Shown: positions 1 to 12,600, numbered from the stretch's first letter. The stretch is 64,000 nucleotides of DNA from Sphagnum compactum (GCA_965153455.1 OZ234501.1:3782001-3846000); one strand, 5' to 3'. Numbers and translations are program-made. The notes: generated by a model from the sequence alone, not told the origin.

Positions 1-155
1 CCTTCAAGCTTTGTTAGTTGTTGCAAGCCATAGTTTTGTGATTGTAGCATTTGAAGCATACAACCTTTGTAATCTTCTTATTAGTTAATACAATTGTTCC
101 ATTTCATAAACCTTGAAGCTTTCATTTCTTGCTTGTTTTCAAGTTGTTTCCAATA
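1..155 (+). mobile_element. 3' end of a copia A-family LTR, cut by the window start
   Basis: This stretch is the end of an LTR of the same family as copia A, in plus orientation. It matches the reverse complement of 13.0-13.15, 18.21-18.36 and 4.76-4.92 kb and ends in the same CCAATA. What follows is AAAAT and not the primer site GGTTATGGGCCC, so it is the end of a 3' LTR or a solo LTR, not a 5' LTR. The rest of the element lies outside the window. Confidence 0.8.
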
Positions 156-1030
156 AAAATTTTAGGAATATTGCCCCATCTAAAACTTTCAAAAAATTCT
201 ATTTTTGAAACAAAAAATTGAAAACAAAATTTGCAATTCATATGGACTTATGAAAATATGGTCAAATTCTAACCATTCAAAAGTCCCTGACTATCAAACG
301 GCTAAGGTTTTTAAATAAAATATTCCTCATATGAATTTATCATCTTGCATTACATCATATATTGAGTCCCAATTACAAATTTGGAATGTGAATCAACATT
401 ATTTTTTCCATTTTGTGATGGTCCAGTCAATGACTAATCCATTTTTTTGACTTCAAAAGTCCATTACTACTAACAAATGAGTTTTTTTTAATCAAGAAAT
501 AATCACACAATTATCTTCATAATGAAGTTGTTAATATAGATTCAAGTCCCAATTAGTAAATATAAGGACATATTAATCACCATATGCATTTGAATAAAGG
601 GTACCCAAGAAAAAAACAATGTTTTGTCACAATAGTGAGACACTTGATTGTGCATCTAGCCATTTTAAAAATTAATTTAAATAATAAATGTCAAATGGGC
701 TTTAAATGCCATGTGTTATTAAATTATTGACTTGAAAATGGACATATGCCATAAAAAATCATTTAGTTGCACATGTAGTTGCATATGCAACTTGTATGAA
801 TATGAATGGATGAAAAGTACAAACATATCATATGTACAATATGTCACACGTAACTTGTCTTATGCAACTAAAGCAAAATTTCGTTGCATGTGCTGTGTGC
901 AAATGAAAATTAGATATAAACGACAATTGCAAAAGACATATTTTCTACTAATGCAAGTTTGATATAGCTAAATAACAAGCCCCATTTAAATGATAAAAAA
1001 AGTCATCAATTCGGGGCAGGGGGTAATTTC
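156..1030. other. AT-rich DNA without recognisable gene
   Basis: This is AT-rich sequence with no plausible long reading frame, LTR or terminal repeat that I can recognise. A short open frame at 732-962 has a composition unlike any known domain and is treated as chance. Confidence 0.4.
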
Positions 1031-3376
1031 TTTAATTGTGATTTTGTTTAAGGCATGATAATTTATGCACATTCGCAACTTACCGTCCTTTTTATCAATG
1101 AACAAAATTGGGGATCCATAATGTAACCCTGCTCCACCAAGTCATTGATTTGAGCCTTGAGTTTTTGTAGTTATTTTTGGTTAAGTTAATAAGGCAACTT
1201 AAAAGTTGGTGCTGACCTAGGCACCATTTTGATCTTATGATCCACATCTCAATATGGAGGAAGCAAATGTTTGGGAAGTTCGTCTATTAAGACGTTGTCT
1301 AAAAATTTATTAATTGCGTTAAAAGTACAAGTAGGTTAAGACTCAACCCTTTTGGCTTTTGCTTTAGCACTAGACTCATCCACACACATAAAAATAAAAA
1401 ATGAAGTTTCTTGCAATTCTCACAAGGATATTAAATGAACACACAACTTAGATAAACTAACATGGTTTTCAACCTTTAAACTAACCAACTTATCTGTTAG
1501 CCTAGTTATGACTCTTAACTTAGAGCCTCTTTTCAAAACATCAACATGGTAGGCATCAAAAAGGGTATTGCCTAAGATAGCTTCAATGCCATCTAACATG
1601 CAAACCGTGAAGTTTTCTAAAAACTTAGCCTTGTTGCATTCCAAAATAGCCCTTGACACCACTTCACTTGTTAGTGTTGCGGCTCCTTATGTTAATTGGA
1701 CCTTGATGGGTTTGGCCACCTTTGTGGTCCTCCATTTGAGTTGTAATGCCACATTTGGACTCACAAATGAATGCGTGGTTCTTGAATCCAAAAGACACAT
1801 CAACTTGTTGATTCCCACTTTAAACTTAAATAGGATCAAGATAGGCCCTAATTTAGCCACATTTGCTTTTGCGATAAATCTACCTTGCACGAAGTCATGC
1901 TTTACCTTTTTGCAATCCTTGGCATGATGTCCCAATTCATTATAGTTGAAACACTTGATTTTAACAACATCCCATGGTTTTTTTTAATGGGTGCCCCAAG
2001 TTGTCTTTTGGTGGTTTCTTCTCCCATTTCCTCTTTTGGCCTCCTTCAAAGCCACTCCTGGTTTGAACCGTACTTTTGGCACTCACTTTTGTGAGTTGCA
2101 AATTTTGTGCACTTCCCACTTTCTATGCATGGAGTCGTCTTCCATGCACTCCACAACCTTCATCATCTCTTAACAAGTTACAAGAACTTCACTCCTTTGT
2201 AATATGGCATTGTGAGCGCATGGCCAAAAGCCATGAAGAAATGCCACCTTCTATGCATATTCCTCCTTCATTAGAATTAAGCTTAGTAGGGACTCAAAAG
2301 TTTGCACATACTTTCCAATCCCCCCCGACCCATTTCCTTGGCTGAAATTCAAAATGTTTTGCCCATCTTTAAGAATTTGATTGTTGGGGGGGGGGGGGGG
2401 GTGAACCTTTGATTCAACTTAGCCTTGAACATGTTCTAAGGCATAGTCCCCATCAAATTTGGTTCAACATCCTTTTGCACCATCCACCATTCCTAGTCAT
2501 GATCTTGTAGGAGAGGTTGTGCTATTCTTAGGCAATTAACATCCGTGTTGATGGTTTGAAACTCAAAGTAGGCCTCCACTTGGAATGCCCACTACCTCAC
2601 TCTCTTCACCTTAATATCAGGTTCCATGTGAAAAACTCTAGCATTTGAGTTTTGATGGCCTTTGTGGCTACTTCATTTGGACCGGCTCCTTTTCCTTTGT
2701 TGGCCTCTTCCAAGGCCAATGTCAACATAGCATTGGTTTCCCCTTAGTTGATAACAATTGACCACAATGCCTTCAGGGCCTCTGCCAAAGAAGCGGCCCC
2801 CTCATCTCCTTGAAGAACTTTGGCCTTGGCTTGTTCCAATTCGAGCTCTACTTGGACGGCTTCTTTTGCCACTTACAAGATTTCATCTACCTCATGAGAA
2901 AAATCTTGCCTCTCGGGTCTCTTTTGACTCCTTCTCCAACCTCTTCCTTAGGATGGGCTTTTTCAAAATGCTTATGCATTTTGGGTTCTTTTCTTCCTCT
3001 TCCTCATTGAATCGGATGAATCAAATAGAAAGGGATTGTCTCCACCACATGGAGCACTTCCTTTGAACCCTCCCCTTTGGAGGACTCCCTTTTTGAAGTT
3101 ATTTCCTTTTCTATGCCTTTCGCATAGATGGGCATGACATATTCATCCACTTTGCCCTTGGGCATTTTGGAAGCTTTGAAGGCAACAACTAATTTGATTG
3201 TGGCTAACTTGGTTGCCTTTTTAGCCGCATAGGCCTCCTTCTGGGCTACCTATTTTGCCTTAATTATTGCCGTTTTTGCCTTGTTCCAACATGAATGCTT
3301 AGCCATCGATGATTCTGAAACTACTTCCTCCACCATGTTTCTACTTGCCAAAACAAGTTCAAGCTCTGATACCAAA
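1030..3376 (-). pseudogene. decayed Ty3/gypsy gag-protease-RT fragment (element H)
   Basis: Minus-strand relic of a gypsy polyprotein, read from high to low coordinates. Near 1915-1959 a gag zinc knuckle is visible, but its second Cys is Tyr (CFNY...GHHAKDC). At about 1775-1800 lies a retropepsin-like motif LLDSRTTHSFVS, in which the DSG active-site Gly has become Arg. From about 1420 to 1660 the protease continues (LGNTLFDAYHVDVLKRG). Near 1050-1190 an RT start resembling a gypsy palm region (LVEQGYI ... LFIDKKDGKLR) survives across frameshifts. Stops and frameshifts are common throughout and the 3' half of pol is absent, so the copy is dead and truncated. Confidence 0.65.
3363..3374 (-). 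other. primer binding site of element H (tRNA-iMet 3' end)
   Basis: The minus strand reads TGGTATCAGAGC, the standard site complementary to the 3' end of initiator tRNA-Met. It is 2 bases from the proposed LTR end and points toward the gag/protease relic at lower coordinates. Confidence 0.7.
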
Positions 3377-4405
3377 TGCAATGCCTTTTTGTGCTTGATG
3401 ACTTGCACTCCACACACCATGCCAAGCTCCATGTGTCACCTCAAACTCTTTAGCTTTTAGTTTCTTGCACACCCTATGGCACACTTGGTTAGTCCCATCG
3501 CCTCAAACTTTCAGGATAAATTTAGATGAACTATTTAGACTCACTAATAAGACTAAATCCTAATTTAACTTGGAGCAACCTAGAGAGCCTTTCACCCCTA
3601 GGGCCCCTTGGAACCAACTCCAATAGTTGATTTGAAAGGACTGCAACTGGGACAATGTTGAGTTGTCTTGGGCCAACCCTCTATCAACCTTAAAGATTTA
3701 AAGGAACATCTTCTAAACATCCCAAGTGCTTTAGTGGGCTAACATTTCAAGTTAGCCCAAGATAACATTCAATCATCCGTTGGGTTTTAAGGGGGTAGTG
3801 CCCTGCACTACTATCCCGAGGACAACCCCCAATCATCCTCTTGGTTAAAGCAACTCAAGCTTGCTGTTTCAGCGAACCCAAACTCTTAAACCTGAGTTCC
3901 ACCCAACCCCTTGAAAAGTCAAACCTTGAGGAGCCATTTCTAGCTTCAAACCTCCCCTGCCGCCTTCGTGCCCCACTAAGGTGGTCTTGGCATGAGGCCC
4001 ACTCCACCTAAGTCATATTTAGGTGGAAGGGGTAGCTAGGCCAAAATTGATAACATACATAGCCAAGGTCTTTTTTAGCCTACTTATACATACATTCCTT
4101 CTTGCTAATATAGTGCAACTTCAAAACTTTTTGTTGTTGGAATAAAATTAGGTAGGTCAGTAATTTGATGGTAGATTGACAAGAACCCTAGGCTAGGGAG
4201 AAGCTACCATGTTTGGAACTAATAAAAAAAAAGTATGTCAACGAACTAGGGTGAAATCTTGACTATAGTTACAAGAGGAGACAATGGTTAATAGGTTAGT
4301 TATTACAGGATCAACTGAATTCGTAGTTGCTTGCTAGGGAAGATCAATTTTTAAAGGCATGTGAACACGTTCACTACAAAGTGTACATTACAGCAAACCC
4401 TCACA
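3377..4405 (-). mobile_element. putative 5' LTR of gypsy element H
   Basis: On the minus strand this interval begins TGTGAGGG and ends TTGCA just before TT plus the primer binding site, giving canonical TG...CA ends and a length of 1029 bp. The primer site fixes its inner edge. The outer edge is inferred from the TG terminus only, because the partner 3' LTR is missing and no target duplication can be tested. Confidence 0.4.
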
Positions 4406-4470
4406 TTTCCTTCATGGGATGATAGGGCCCAAAAACCCGAATCTTGATTTGGCCCCAATATAGCAAGGAA

Positions 4471-5542
4471 TGTCCCCTTATGTTCTATTACTTAAATTTA
4501 GTAACATGTGACCTAATAGGTTATAGATAGGTTGTTAAACTTAACATGTGATCTAACTTGTTATTTAACCTAACATGTGGCATTAACCTGACCGGTTATT
4601 GAACCTAATAGGTAATAATATACTAGGTTAGTAGATAGGTTTATATGTTAGTCAACTAGTAGTCTGTAGAACATGTGGCATAACAAATAGTTGAACATGT
4701 AGTAAAACATGGTGTAGTTTTTTGAAATTTTGGACTATTAATTTAAGTACTTGCTAATTATTGGAAACAATTTGAAAACAAGCAAGAAATGCAACACTCA
4801 AGGTTCATGAAATGGAACAATTGTATTAACTAAAAGAAGATTACAAAGGTTGTATGCTTCAAATGCTACAATCATAAAACTATGGCTTGCAACAACTAAA
4901 CAAAGCTTGAAGGTTCTATGTGCACTCAACAACCATGAAAGGAAAGAATGAAAGACAATTCAAAACCACTCCATTATATACTATCTCCTAACCCTGAAGT
5001 AGCCGCCACTTAACCCTGACCTAGCCGCCACCAAACCCTAACCCTAGCCGCCACCAAACCCTAAACCTAGCCGCCGCCTAACCCTAACCCTAGCCGCCGC
5101 CAAACCCTAAGTAGTCTCCACTTCTAAACCCTAACCTAACAACTACAAGGATGTGTATACTATTCATCCTTTTGATGAATGTTTAACACATTCATCAACA
5201 TTGGGAATTAGAAACGAATAGTATTTCTAACATTTCTAACATTAATGACTATTTTAATAATCAGTTATGACTATTTCATTTTTGAATTAGCTAGTATAAG
5301 ACCTAGGACAGACCTATTTGAAAGGACTTTTGATTTCATTTTTGATTTTGTGTTTTTATTTTCACTTTGGAACATGAAGCATTTTCTTTTCAGCCAACTT
5401 TCTTGAAACTTTGAGTAATTTGTGTACATGTTAGTTTAGGAATTGTAGTTTTGTTAGTTTAAATGTACATGTTTTAAAAACTTGTTGTTGGAAAAAATCA
5501 AAAGTTGAACAACTTTAATGGGAATGGAAAAACCTATTAACA
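4471..5542 (+). mobile_element. left LTR of gypsy element G (contains a solo copia LTR)
   Basis: Sequence from 4471 onward matches 30,910-31,412 in order: the run of ACATGTGACCTAA and GGTTAGT motifs, the GTGTAGTTTTTTGAAATTTTGG block, and the end GGGAATGGAAAAACC. The match is split by the copia LTR at 4759-5241. Without that insert the LTR is about 590 bp, against about 503 bp on the right. The edges are approximate, the two copies are clearly diverged and no target duplication is recognisable, so the element is old. Confidence 0.7.
4759..5241 (-). mobile_element. solo LTR, copia A family
   Basis: The plus strand begins TATTGGAAACAA and ends TTTCTAACA, as in the LTRs of copia A, so the LTR is in minus orientation. 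It holds five AGCCGCC motifs among AACCCTAA repeats. It stands alone: flanking CTAAT (4754-4758) and TTAAT (5242-5246) fit a 5-bp target duplication with one change, and the flanks rejoin as one element G LTR. A 9-bp tandem duplication of the terminal ATTTCTAAC sits at its right end. It arose by insertion followed by LTR-LTR recombination. Confidence 0.85.
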
Positions 5543-6156
5543 TTTGGCAACCATGCAATTGATCAAAATTTAGAAGCAATCACACTTAAGGTTTTTGGTT
5601 TGATTCAGTAGTTTTTGTAGATTAGGTTTGAAAAGCAATCACACTTGAAATTTTGATTTGTTTCATGTTTTACTTGCTTTTGTGTAATTCCTAGGCTTCA
5701 AGTTGTTATTTCTTGATTTAGTTTTAAGACATTAGGAATAGGGTGAAGTTAATGTAATTTTTTTGAAGTAAAACAAGTGCCCAATCTATAAAAGAAGATT
5801 TCTATAAAATCATGATTGTTGGGAAGGGTTATTATAAGATTTTATGTTCAAAAATAATGCAAGGGCTTCCCTAAAACCTATTGATTTTAAAAGATGTCAA
5901 GAGTGGTCACTATAAATTTTAGATAACAATTAGAACATGTCACACATCAACCTGTTCCATATCTTGCACAAGAGCAAGATGAACAACAAGTGCAACCTAT
6001 GGGAGACAAACTTGTGAATGCGCCAAACACGAATGCAGCACAAAGGGGAGAAATCAATGAACACCATCAAAATGTAACATAACTAGTTGTGTAGAGAAAC
6101 CCAATAGCGCTCTCAACCACTTAACAAAAAACACAATAATAACCCAACCATGGGTA
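5543..6156 (+). other. leader of element G
   Basis: Non-coding stretch between the left LTR of element G and its first gag remnants. A sequence TGGCAACCATGC close after the LTR could be a primer site, but I cannot assign a tRNA. Nothing else recognised. Confidence 0.35.
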
Positions 6157-6923
6157 GTGAATGTTTATTATGATGACAATCATGAACATGTTCAACCATT
6201 TGATGAAGTTGTTTTCGCACGCCAACCATGGCAATCTACAACCTCATGTTATAATTTAGCCAACACTGATGCATCTCCACTAATTGCAACCTTTGCTAGT
6301 TTTCAAAACCACCCACCAAACACTAATATCAATTTGGTAACCTCTAATTTGAAGATGGAATGACTAGAAGAAAAACCCCATTTTTCAACTTGTCTTCGGT
6401 GACTAAAAGTGTCTTTTGCGACTATTTTTTATCGACTATTTTTAATGGGGTTTTTCTACCGGTGACTTCACTTACTCAATAGGTTGGAACAACTTCGTCA
6501 CATTGATCGAACACCGTCCAATCAATCAATTTCTATACCACATTTAAACCTATTGAATCCTAAACAACACCCTCAGTTGTTCAACAAAGAAATACATATC
6601 CACAAGGCACCTGGCTTGTCAAATTAATACCTAGTCCAAATGAAAGATCACAAGTTCCACATCACATACTAGTTTCAAAAGGAAACCAAGGTGCTAGAAC
6701 TATAACCTATTCATATTGTCAACAAGTGGGACACATGTTCAACCACTGCCCATTTGTTGATGATAAATTAAGGCAATTATTAAAGGAGGAGGTGATGAAT
6801 ATTCATCAACTTGTTTTTCCAACCACTATAATAGCGATACCCAATGTGTTTGTATTAGGAACTCAAGCCATGAATCCTAATATAAGTCATATAACAATAT
6901 TTGTTAACTATCAAACAACCTAG
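6157..6923 (+). pseudogene. gag N-terminal remnants of element G
   Basis: Broken plus-strand frames (6157-6363 and 6726-6923) precede the better preserved gag at 7325. The second contains a lone knuckle-like CXXC...GHMFNHCP string around 6715-6755. A CACTA-derived MITE at 6362-6464 interrupts the region. No complete domain can be named. Confidence 0.35.
6362..6464. mobile_element. 103-bp CACTA-derived MITE
   Basis: The left end reads GACTAGAAGAAAAACCCCA (first base changed from the C of CACTA). The right end, reverse complemented, reads CACCGGTAGAAAAACCCCA. The shared AGAAAAACCCCATT is a 14-bp perfect inverted repeat. Between them are GCGACTATTT and TCGACTATTT, the subterminal motif seen in the larger CACTA elements here. 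The flanking triplets do not clearly match, so the target duplication is unconfirmed. Confidence 0.65.
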
Positions 6924-7324
6924 TCACAACCTATTACACCAATCATACCAAGCAAAATTAGTATGTTACCCACTTCAACATACCCAATGTGGTATAATGT
7001 CATTACCCCCTTTTGTGCCTTTAGATCTTAGTTTGTATCCAACATATCCAACTAGAACAAAAGGATTTGATTCTTTGATCTTTAGGAATTATACAGGTTA
7101 TGTACTTGGGAATGTGTACCCAATATCTAAACATGATGTTGTACCACAAACATATATACCACATTTTGTTGGAAATCAATTTCTTCCTACAATGGTTCAA
7201 CTTATGACTAGCAAGGACAGACAATCTGTTTAGCAACCTATTACTGCACTAGTTCCAACCATTATATAGGTTATTACTAGTTTACCAACTTATGTATCCA
7301 AAGGTTCTGCTCACCAACCACTAA

Positions 7325-8419
7325 ATGGAGGACAACTTGGAAACTCGCCTGGAGGAAGTTCACCCAGAGGAGATCCGCATGGAGGATCATCATTTAATCC
7401 ACCTATTGGACCTTATGAATGGCCAGCACTTGACCTGCATATGTTTGTACCACCATGGTATCAACCACCATGTACATGTACCAAAACCAATAAACAAGTT
7501 GCCATACAGGAAGTTACAATATCCAACTTATGTCAAAAACATTGATCTTGATGCTCACATCAAAGTGTTCGAGAAGGCCATTAAAGCTAATGGTGAAACA
7601 ATGGAAGTTGACATCATCAACTTGTTTGGTTTTACTCTCAAGGATAATATCTTGGAATGGGGAGAAAATTATGTTCAAGACCATCCGAATTGCACTTTTG
7701 AAGAGTTGAAACAAGCATTTTGCAAGCGATTCAAAACTATAAAGAATGATGAAGAGGTCTACATGCAATTGCGAAATATACAACAACAAACCGCTGAATG
7801 TGTTGAGGTTTACTATGAACGCCTATTGAAACTAACAAATTGTCTACAAGTTAGAGCAACAAATGTTTTTCTCACCATTGTGTTCAGGGTAGGTTTACTA
7901 CCTTACCTAAGATTAGCAACTGCAAGTATGAAGAGAGATACTTTGATTAAACACAAGGAAGTTGTTGTAATATGTGAGGAAAGTGGACATGTTAGTTTTA
8001 GTTACAATGCTCTGTTAACCACACCAAAGGCCAATACAATGGTTAAATCTATAGTACATGTTGTTATAGCCAAATTATCATTAACTTGTTCCAATTGTGG
8101 TAAAACAGATCATACATTAGAGACCTGTCATAACAAGAAAAAAAAGGTACCAATTGTATCAACCACCATAGTTAAGTCTACAGAACTTGTAGCAAAAACT
8201 AAAACCCAACCTGCCAAATTAAGTAGAACACATGTTTGTTATCCTTGTATAATTTGTTATAGTGTAGAACATAGATCTGGAAAATGTCCCAGAAAGATTG
8301 AGGTGCAAAATATGTTCAAAACTAAACCTATTAATTCTAATGGTACAACAACACCTAAACCACCTAAAACTAACAATGTGCCAGTTAATGTGGTAGCTAC
8401 TATTATTACTCATAATTAA
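7325..8419 (+). pseudogene. gag of gypsy element G
   Basis: A 364-codon open frame. Residues about 65-190 match the Ty3 gag (Retrotrans_gag) fold: a stretch around KVFEKAIKANG..., the core LEWGENYVQDHPNCTFEELK and KRFKTIKNDEEVYMQLRNIQQ, then VEVYYERLLKLTNCLQV. Two zinc knuckles of the form CX2CX4HX4C follow: CSNCGKTDHTLETC (about residues 257-270) and CIICYSVEHRSGKC (about 311-324). This gag would package element RNA in virus-like particles. The frame is open but the rest of the element is broken, so it is listed as part of a dead copy. A relative lies on the minus strand at 62.5-63.0 kb. Confidence 0.75.
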
Positions 8420-8849
8420 CAACCAAAACAATAGGTGTTTAAAGAAAGGGAGTTGGTTACAGCCAAAGGAACCAAAGATTGGCAACAAGAAGAACATCTA
8501 TGGGGTTCATTTATTGAAACTATCAGACAATTACAATGTGATTAATAAACTACTTACTATCATCAATGAGGAGTCATTATAGAGTAATTAGGCTGGACTG
8601 CCTCAAAATTCTACTACAACTCAACTAGTTGAAAATAATCAAACTAGTGATGCAAACCAACAACTCGTGATTTCAATGGGTTACCACATTAAAAACTTTA
8701 GAAGAAATTCAAAAGGATACCAGTAAGCATGTCTTGGAAACCAAGTATACATTGAACTTGGGTCAATTGTTGCGAGTGATGCTTGATATCAAACGCTACA
8801 TTATTAACCTAGTACCATCAAAACCTGTTTGACCAAAATCGGTAGTTGC

Positions 8850-9273
8850 TTCAATTACCATTGATCATCAGATGGCAGTGATACAAGTTCAAGTAGGAAA
8901 GAATTTGAAGATGTACTTCTAGATGGTGGTTCTAGAGTTAATATCATTACAAAAAAACTAAGAGTGTAGTTAGGTTTGTCAAAACCAAAACCCGCAACTT
9001 TTAGCCTACGCATGGTTGATCAAACCATTACCAAACCTTTAACCTTTAGGTTTGATAAAAGATCTTAAAATTCTTGTTCATGGAATTCTTTGTGCAGTTA
9101 CTTTTACTATGATACAAAGTAATGTGTTAGACTCTAACTACTTTATGTTGTTAGGTCGTCCTTGGCTAAGGGATGCTAAAGTGTCTCATGATTGGGGCAA
9201 TAATACTCACTATATAATGAACCAATATAGTGAGAACTATATTTGTAATTTGAAAACTTGGAGCACCAATTAA
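8850..9273 (+). pseudogene. protease region of element G
   Basis: At 8913-8949 the frame VLLDGGSRVNII appears, a variant retropepsin active site seen in plant gypsy elements. Near 9150-9200 LLGRPWLRDAKVSHDWGNN follows, typical of the protease-RT linker of Tat-like elements. In-frame stops separate the pieces. Confidence 0.6.
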
Positions 9274-9607
9274 ACGTCCAAAAGTGTTAGTTTGTTATGA
9301 TTTCCATTCTAGAATATTTGACAAAGAAGAGGATTTGATGTTTATTATAGAACTAAGACTATTTTCAATAGGAATCATAGTTGTCCCTATACTAATCAAG
9401 TTAGAGCAACCTATTAAGTTGATTGCATCAGTAGGTTTGAACCTAGTTGAACAAGTATATGAACCTGTTGAACCTATATCTGTACTACTTATTCCATTTG
9501 ATATACCTGTCCAACCAGTATTTATATTACCTATTTAGATAACTATACCCCCTAATACTTTCAAACAACATTTACCATAGACTTTCTTCCAACCTAAAGT
9601 AAGAGAA

Positions 9608-10450
9608 ATGGAGATTGACAAGATGCCTGTTCGAATAAGAGTTCAAAATCTTTGCATTACTAGATGGACTATCACTGAAGAAGAACAATTGACCAAAATC
9701 AACCTAGGTTCTAAGAAAAACCTACAACATGTTAAAATCAATGTTGACCTAGAAATTGTTGTCAGTTACCAATTCATTGATTTGATAAAGGAGTTCAAAG
9801 ACATCTTTGTGTGGACGTATAAAGACTTGAAGGGCATACCATTCGAAATAACTCAACATCGAATTGAGTTGGACACATTGATACCATTTACTCATCAACC
9901 AAGGTACTAGTTGGATCCTAATTATGTAACTATTGTCAAACATGATTTTGACAAAGTGCTTGTTGCAGGTTTTATTAAACCTATTGACGAGGCTACTTGG
10001 TTATCACCTATAGTTGTAGTGCCTAAGAAAAATGGGAAACTAAGAATTTGTGTGGACTTTAAAAGCTTGATGTTGTTATTAAAAAAGATCCATACCTATT
10101 ACCTTTTACTGATGAGGTTATTAACGTTATAGCCGGACATGAAGTTTATACATTTTAAGATGGTTTTTCTGGATACCATCAGATTTCCAAAGCATCGGAG
10201 AATAAGTACAAAACTGCCTTTATAACTGATTGCGGGGCTTTTGTATCAGTTGTAATGCCTTTCGAGGTAAAAAAAAACCACCCACCTATCAAAGGGTAAT
10301 CACCAAAGCTTTATGTGAATATATCGATGTATTCATGAAGATCTTTTTAGATGATTTTATTGTTTTTAGTGACCTATCCACTCATTTAGAAAAACTCAAA
10401 AATTGTTTTTGTAAATGAAGAGAGTATGGCATTAGTTTGAATTCAGAAAA
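9608..10450 (+). pseudogene. reverse transcriptase region of element G
   Basis: The first part (9608-9910) contains LIKEFKDIFVWTYKDLKGI and the block up to HRIELD that precedes gypsy RT. From 9911 the palm follows: FIKPIDEATWLSPIVVVPKK, then KLRICVDFKSL. After frameshifts, the catalytic YxDD equivalent appears as FLDDFIVFSD near 10,345-10,375. The domain order is right but at least two frame breaks and a stop interrupt it, so it cannot make an active enzyme. Confidence 0.7.
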
Positions 10451-10579
10451 ATAAGCATTTATGGTATGATCTGGAACTATTTTAGGATTTATAGTCTCTA
10501 AAGAAGCAAAGACACCTAATCATAAAAAGATAAAGGCTTTAGTCAAAATGTTAGTACCTAAAACAACTTAGGAGATTCA

Positions 10580-11055
10580 AGTTTTCAATGGAATGGCATA
10601 GTTCTATAGATGCTTCATTAAAATTTTTGCCTCTATTATGGCACCAATCACCAAGTTACTCCAAAAAAACTAAAGTGTTTGAGTGGACTGTTGAATGTCA
10701 AACTGCTTGGGAAAACATCAAAACCAGTACATTCAGGCTCCTATACTCATTAGTCCTAACTAGGAACTAGTATTTCATGTTCATACTGATGCATCTCAAC
10801 TAGCAATAGGGGCAATATTGGCCTAGAACCCAACAGGTAAAATAGATCAACCTATTATGTATTCATTAAGATTGCTTAATTTTGTTGAGATAAATTACAT
10901 TACTACAAAGAAAGAGGTCTTAGCTATCATTTATGATTTACACAAATTTAGGTATTGCCTATTAGGTAACAAGTTCACATTTTATGTCGACCATATGGCT
11001 TTAGTGTATCTAGTTAACAAGCCATAGGTTTCTAGCAAGTTAACTAGATGGTTCT
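10580..11055 (+). pseudogene. RNase H region of element G, truncated
   Basis: Broken frames show HTDASQLAIGAILA near 10,780-10,825, the first catalytic Asp region, and TTKKEVLAIIYDLHKFRYCLLGNKFTFYVDH near 10,905-10,995. Homology stops around 11,055, where the opposite strand takes over with an integrase tail. No integrase core follows. Confidence 0.6.
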
Positions 11056-11176
11056 TCATAGGTTGTAAAGTTCTATCTTCAATGAACTTGTATGGCTTCA
11101 ATTTGTTGATGTTGACATGGATTGGGTTAGGATCAAACTTATATATAATGACAAGTATAACAATATTATTGGGCAA
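11040..11176 (-). pseudogene. inverted integrase C-terminal tail
   Basis: On the minus strand the frame reads VNINKLKPYKFIEDRTLQP, which resembles the very end of a gypsy pol (the 'NKLKPY' tail after the integrase core). It is joined head-on to the RNase H of element G, which runs on the plus strand up to about 11,055. This implies an internal inversion with loss of the integrase core. Confidence 0.45.
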
Positions 11177-12600
11177 ACAATATTGAATTATGTATCAGTA
11201 ACCAAGGCACTAAGTTGTAGAGTTCTATCTAAACCTAGTGACTTGGTTACTGATGAACCTGTTCAAACATACAAACATGAACCACTACCTATCAAGCTTG
11301 AAGATCTTCAACCTATAGGGGTTGAACCGGTTAATAATTATTTGACACATGGCAATATTATAAGAACAAATGTACTTGTTCATTATTATCATGATGTGCC
11401 TATTGTGGACAATAATGTAATTATTTGCAATGTTAAGATGACACATTTAGTGAGACATTTATTGATGTTTATATCCTAGAAGTTATAACCCTAAAGGTTA
11501 TGTCTATTCATAGCCACATGGTTGATACCAGTTGAAACTGTATAAAAAACCACTACAACCTTTATTTTACTTCTTTGTTCTTGTTTATTTCTTCATACTA
11601 TCAAAGGCCATGAGTGCAAGCTTGTAGAAAAGTTAAAATGAGAAGCAAGGCAAAGAAAAATTGAAGCTTTTAGAAGAGAGCAAGTAGAGAAGGAAAAACT
11701 GGAATAGGTTAGACTGACTGGAATAATTTATGTAGAACCACTAGCTTCGCATGCACCCACAACAAAGAAAACTAGAATTTTTGAGCAAGAATAGAAAAGT
11801 AGGGAGTTAGAAGAGGAATTAGCTCTTAATTTTCTTAGGAAAACCACTACTTCTACAGTAGCACTAGCACCACAAAGTGATTATTATTTCAAACTCAGGA
11901 GGAGGTTGAAAATTTATCTCAACCTGTTGTTGAGGAGCAGTTGAAACAAGCTCCTACATTAAGACGTGGAAAAAGAAGAGTTGCAGCAACATGTGAGCAA
12001 GGACAATGGAAAAGAGCTTTTCCAAGAACTATTTGAAGAATAACTTGTTTGCAATGTTATTCCTTAGCACCCAAGATCAAGAACCAAAACCATGATGAAA
12101 CGAAAAAGCAAAGTGCCTGCAGAAGAATAGGTTGAGAAACCTGTTAAGAAAAAAATCGTGTCGAAGGCGAAGGAGAGCCAAAAAATGCTACAATGGATGA
12201 AGATGGACTCAAACAAACTCAAATGGGTCAAATAAGCCAGTTTGGAGGGTCTATTTGACTTAAAGTGGACTATGCCACGAGAAGACCTGTTGCAAGATTT
12301 TTTACAAACCTAGGAAGCAATAGAGATGGAAGAATCCAAGGGCGAATGCTTGGTCAAGACATTTTTGATTGATCAGGTACTTATTCATGAACAACTTGGG
12401 ATTTCCAGGGAAAGAATAGTAGATGTTGCAAATGCAACATTTGATGAAGCCAAAACCGCTTTAAAGATGATTACAAGTCCACATGCCTTTGTTGAAAACG
12501 AACAGTGGAGTGTAGTTCTCATGAAAGAGGACTTCCATGCCAGATTTGCAACCATTCGTAATTTCTTTATCAACGAAAACGATTAACATATTTTAGCAAC
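11117..12600 (+). other. 3' region of element G, unassigned frames
   Basis: Two plus-strand open frames (11,117-11,479 and 12,326-12,586) and broken lysine-rich frames between them. None matches a family I recognise. Position suggests the extra region between pol and 3' LTR of Tat-like elements. It continues past the CACTA insertion at 28,985. Confidence 0.35.

Noticed and set aside
4466-4470. Target duplication for gypsy element G
   Set aside because: AGGAA on the left has no counterpart after 31,412; the outer edges are too diverged to fix.
4980-5110. Interstitial telomere (AACCCTAA repeats)
   Set aside because: The repeats are imperfect, interleaved with AGCCGCC and confined to LTRs of the copia A/B families.
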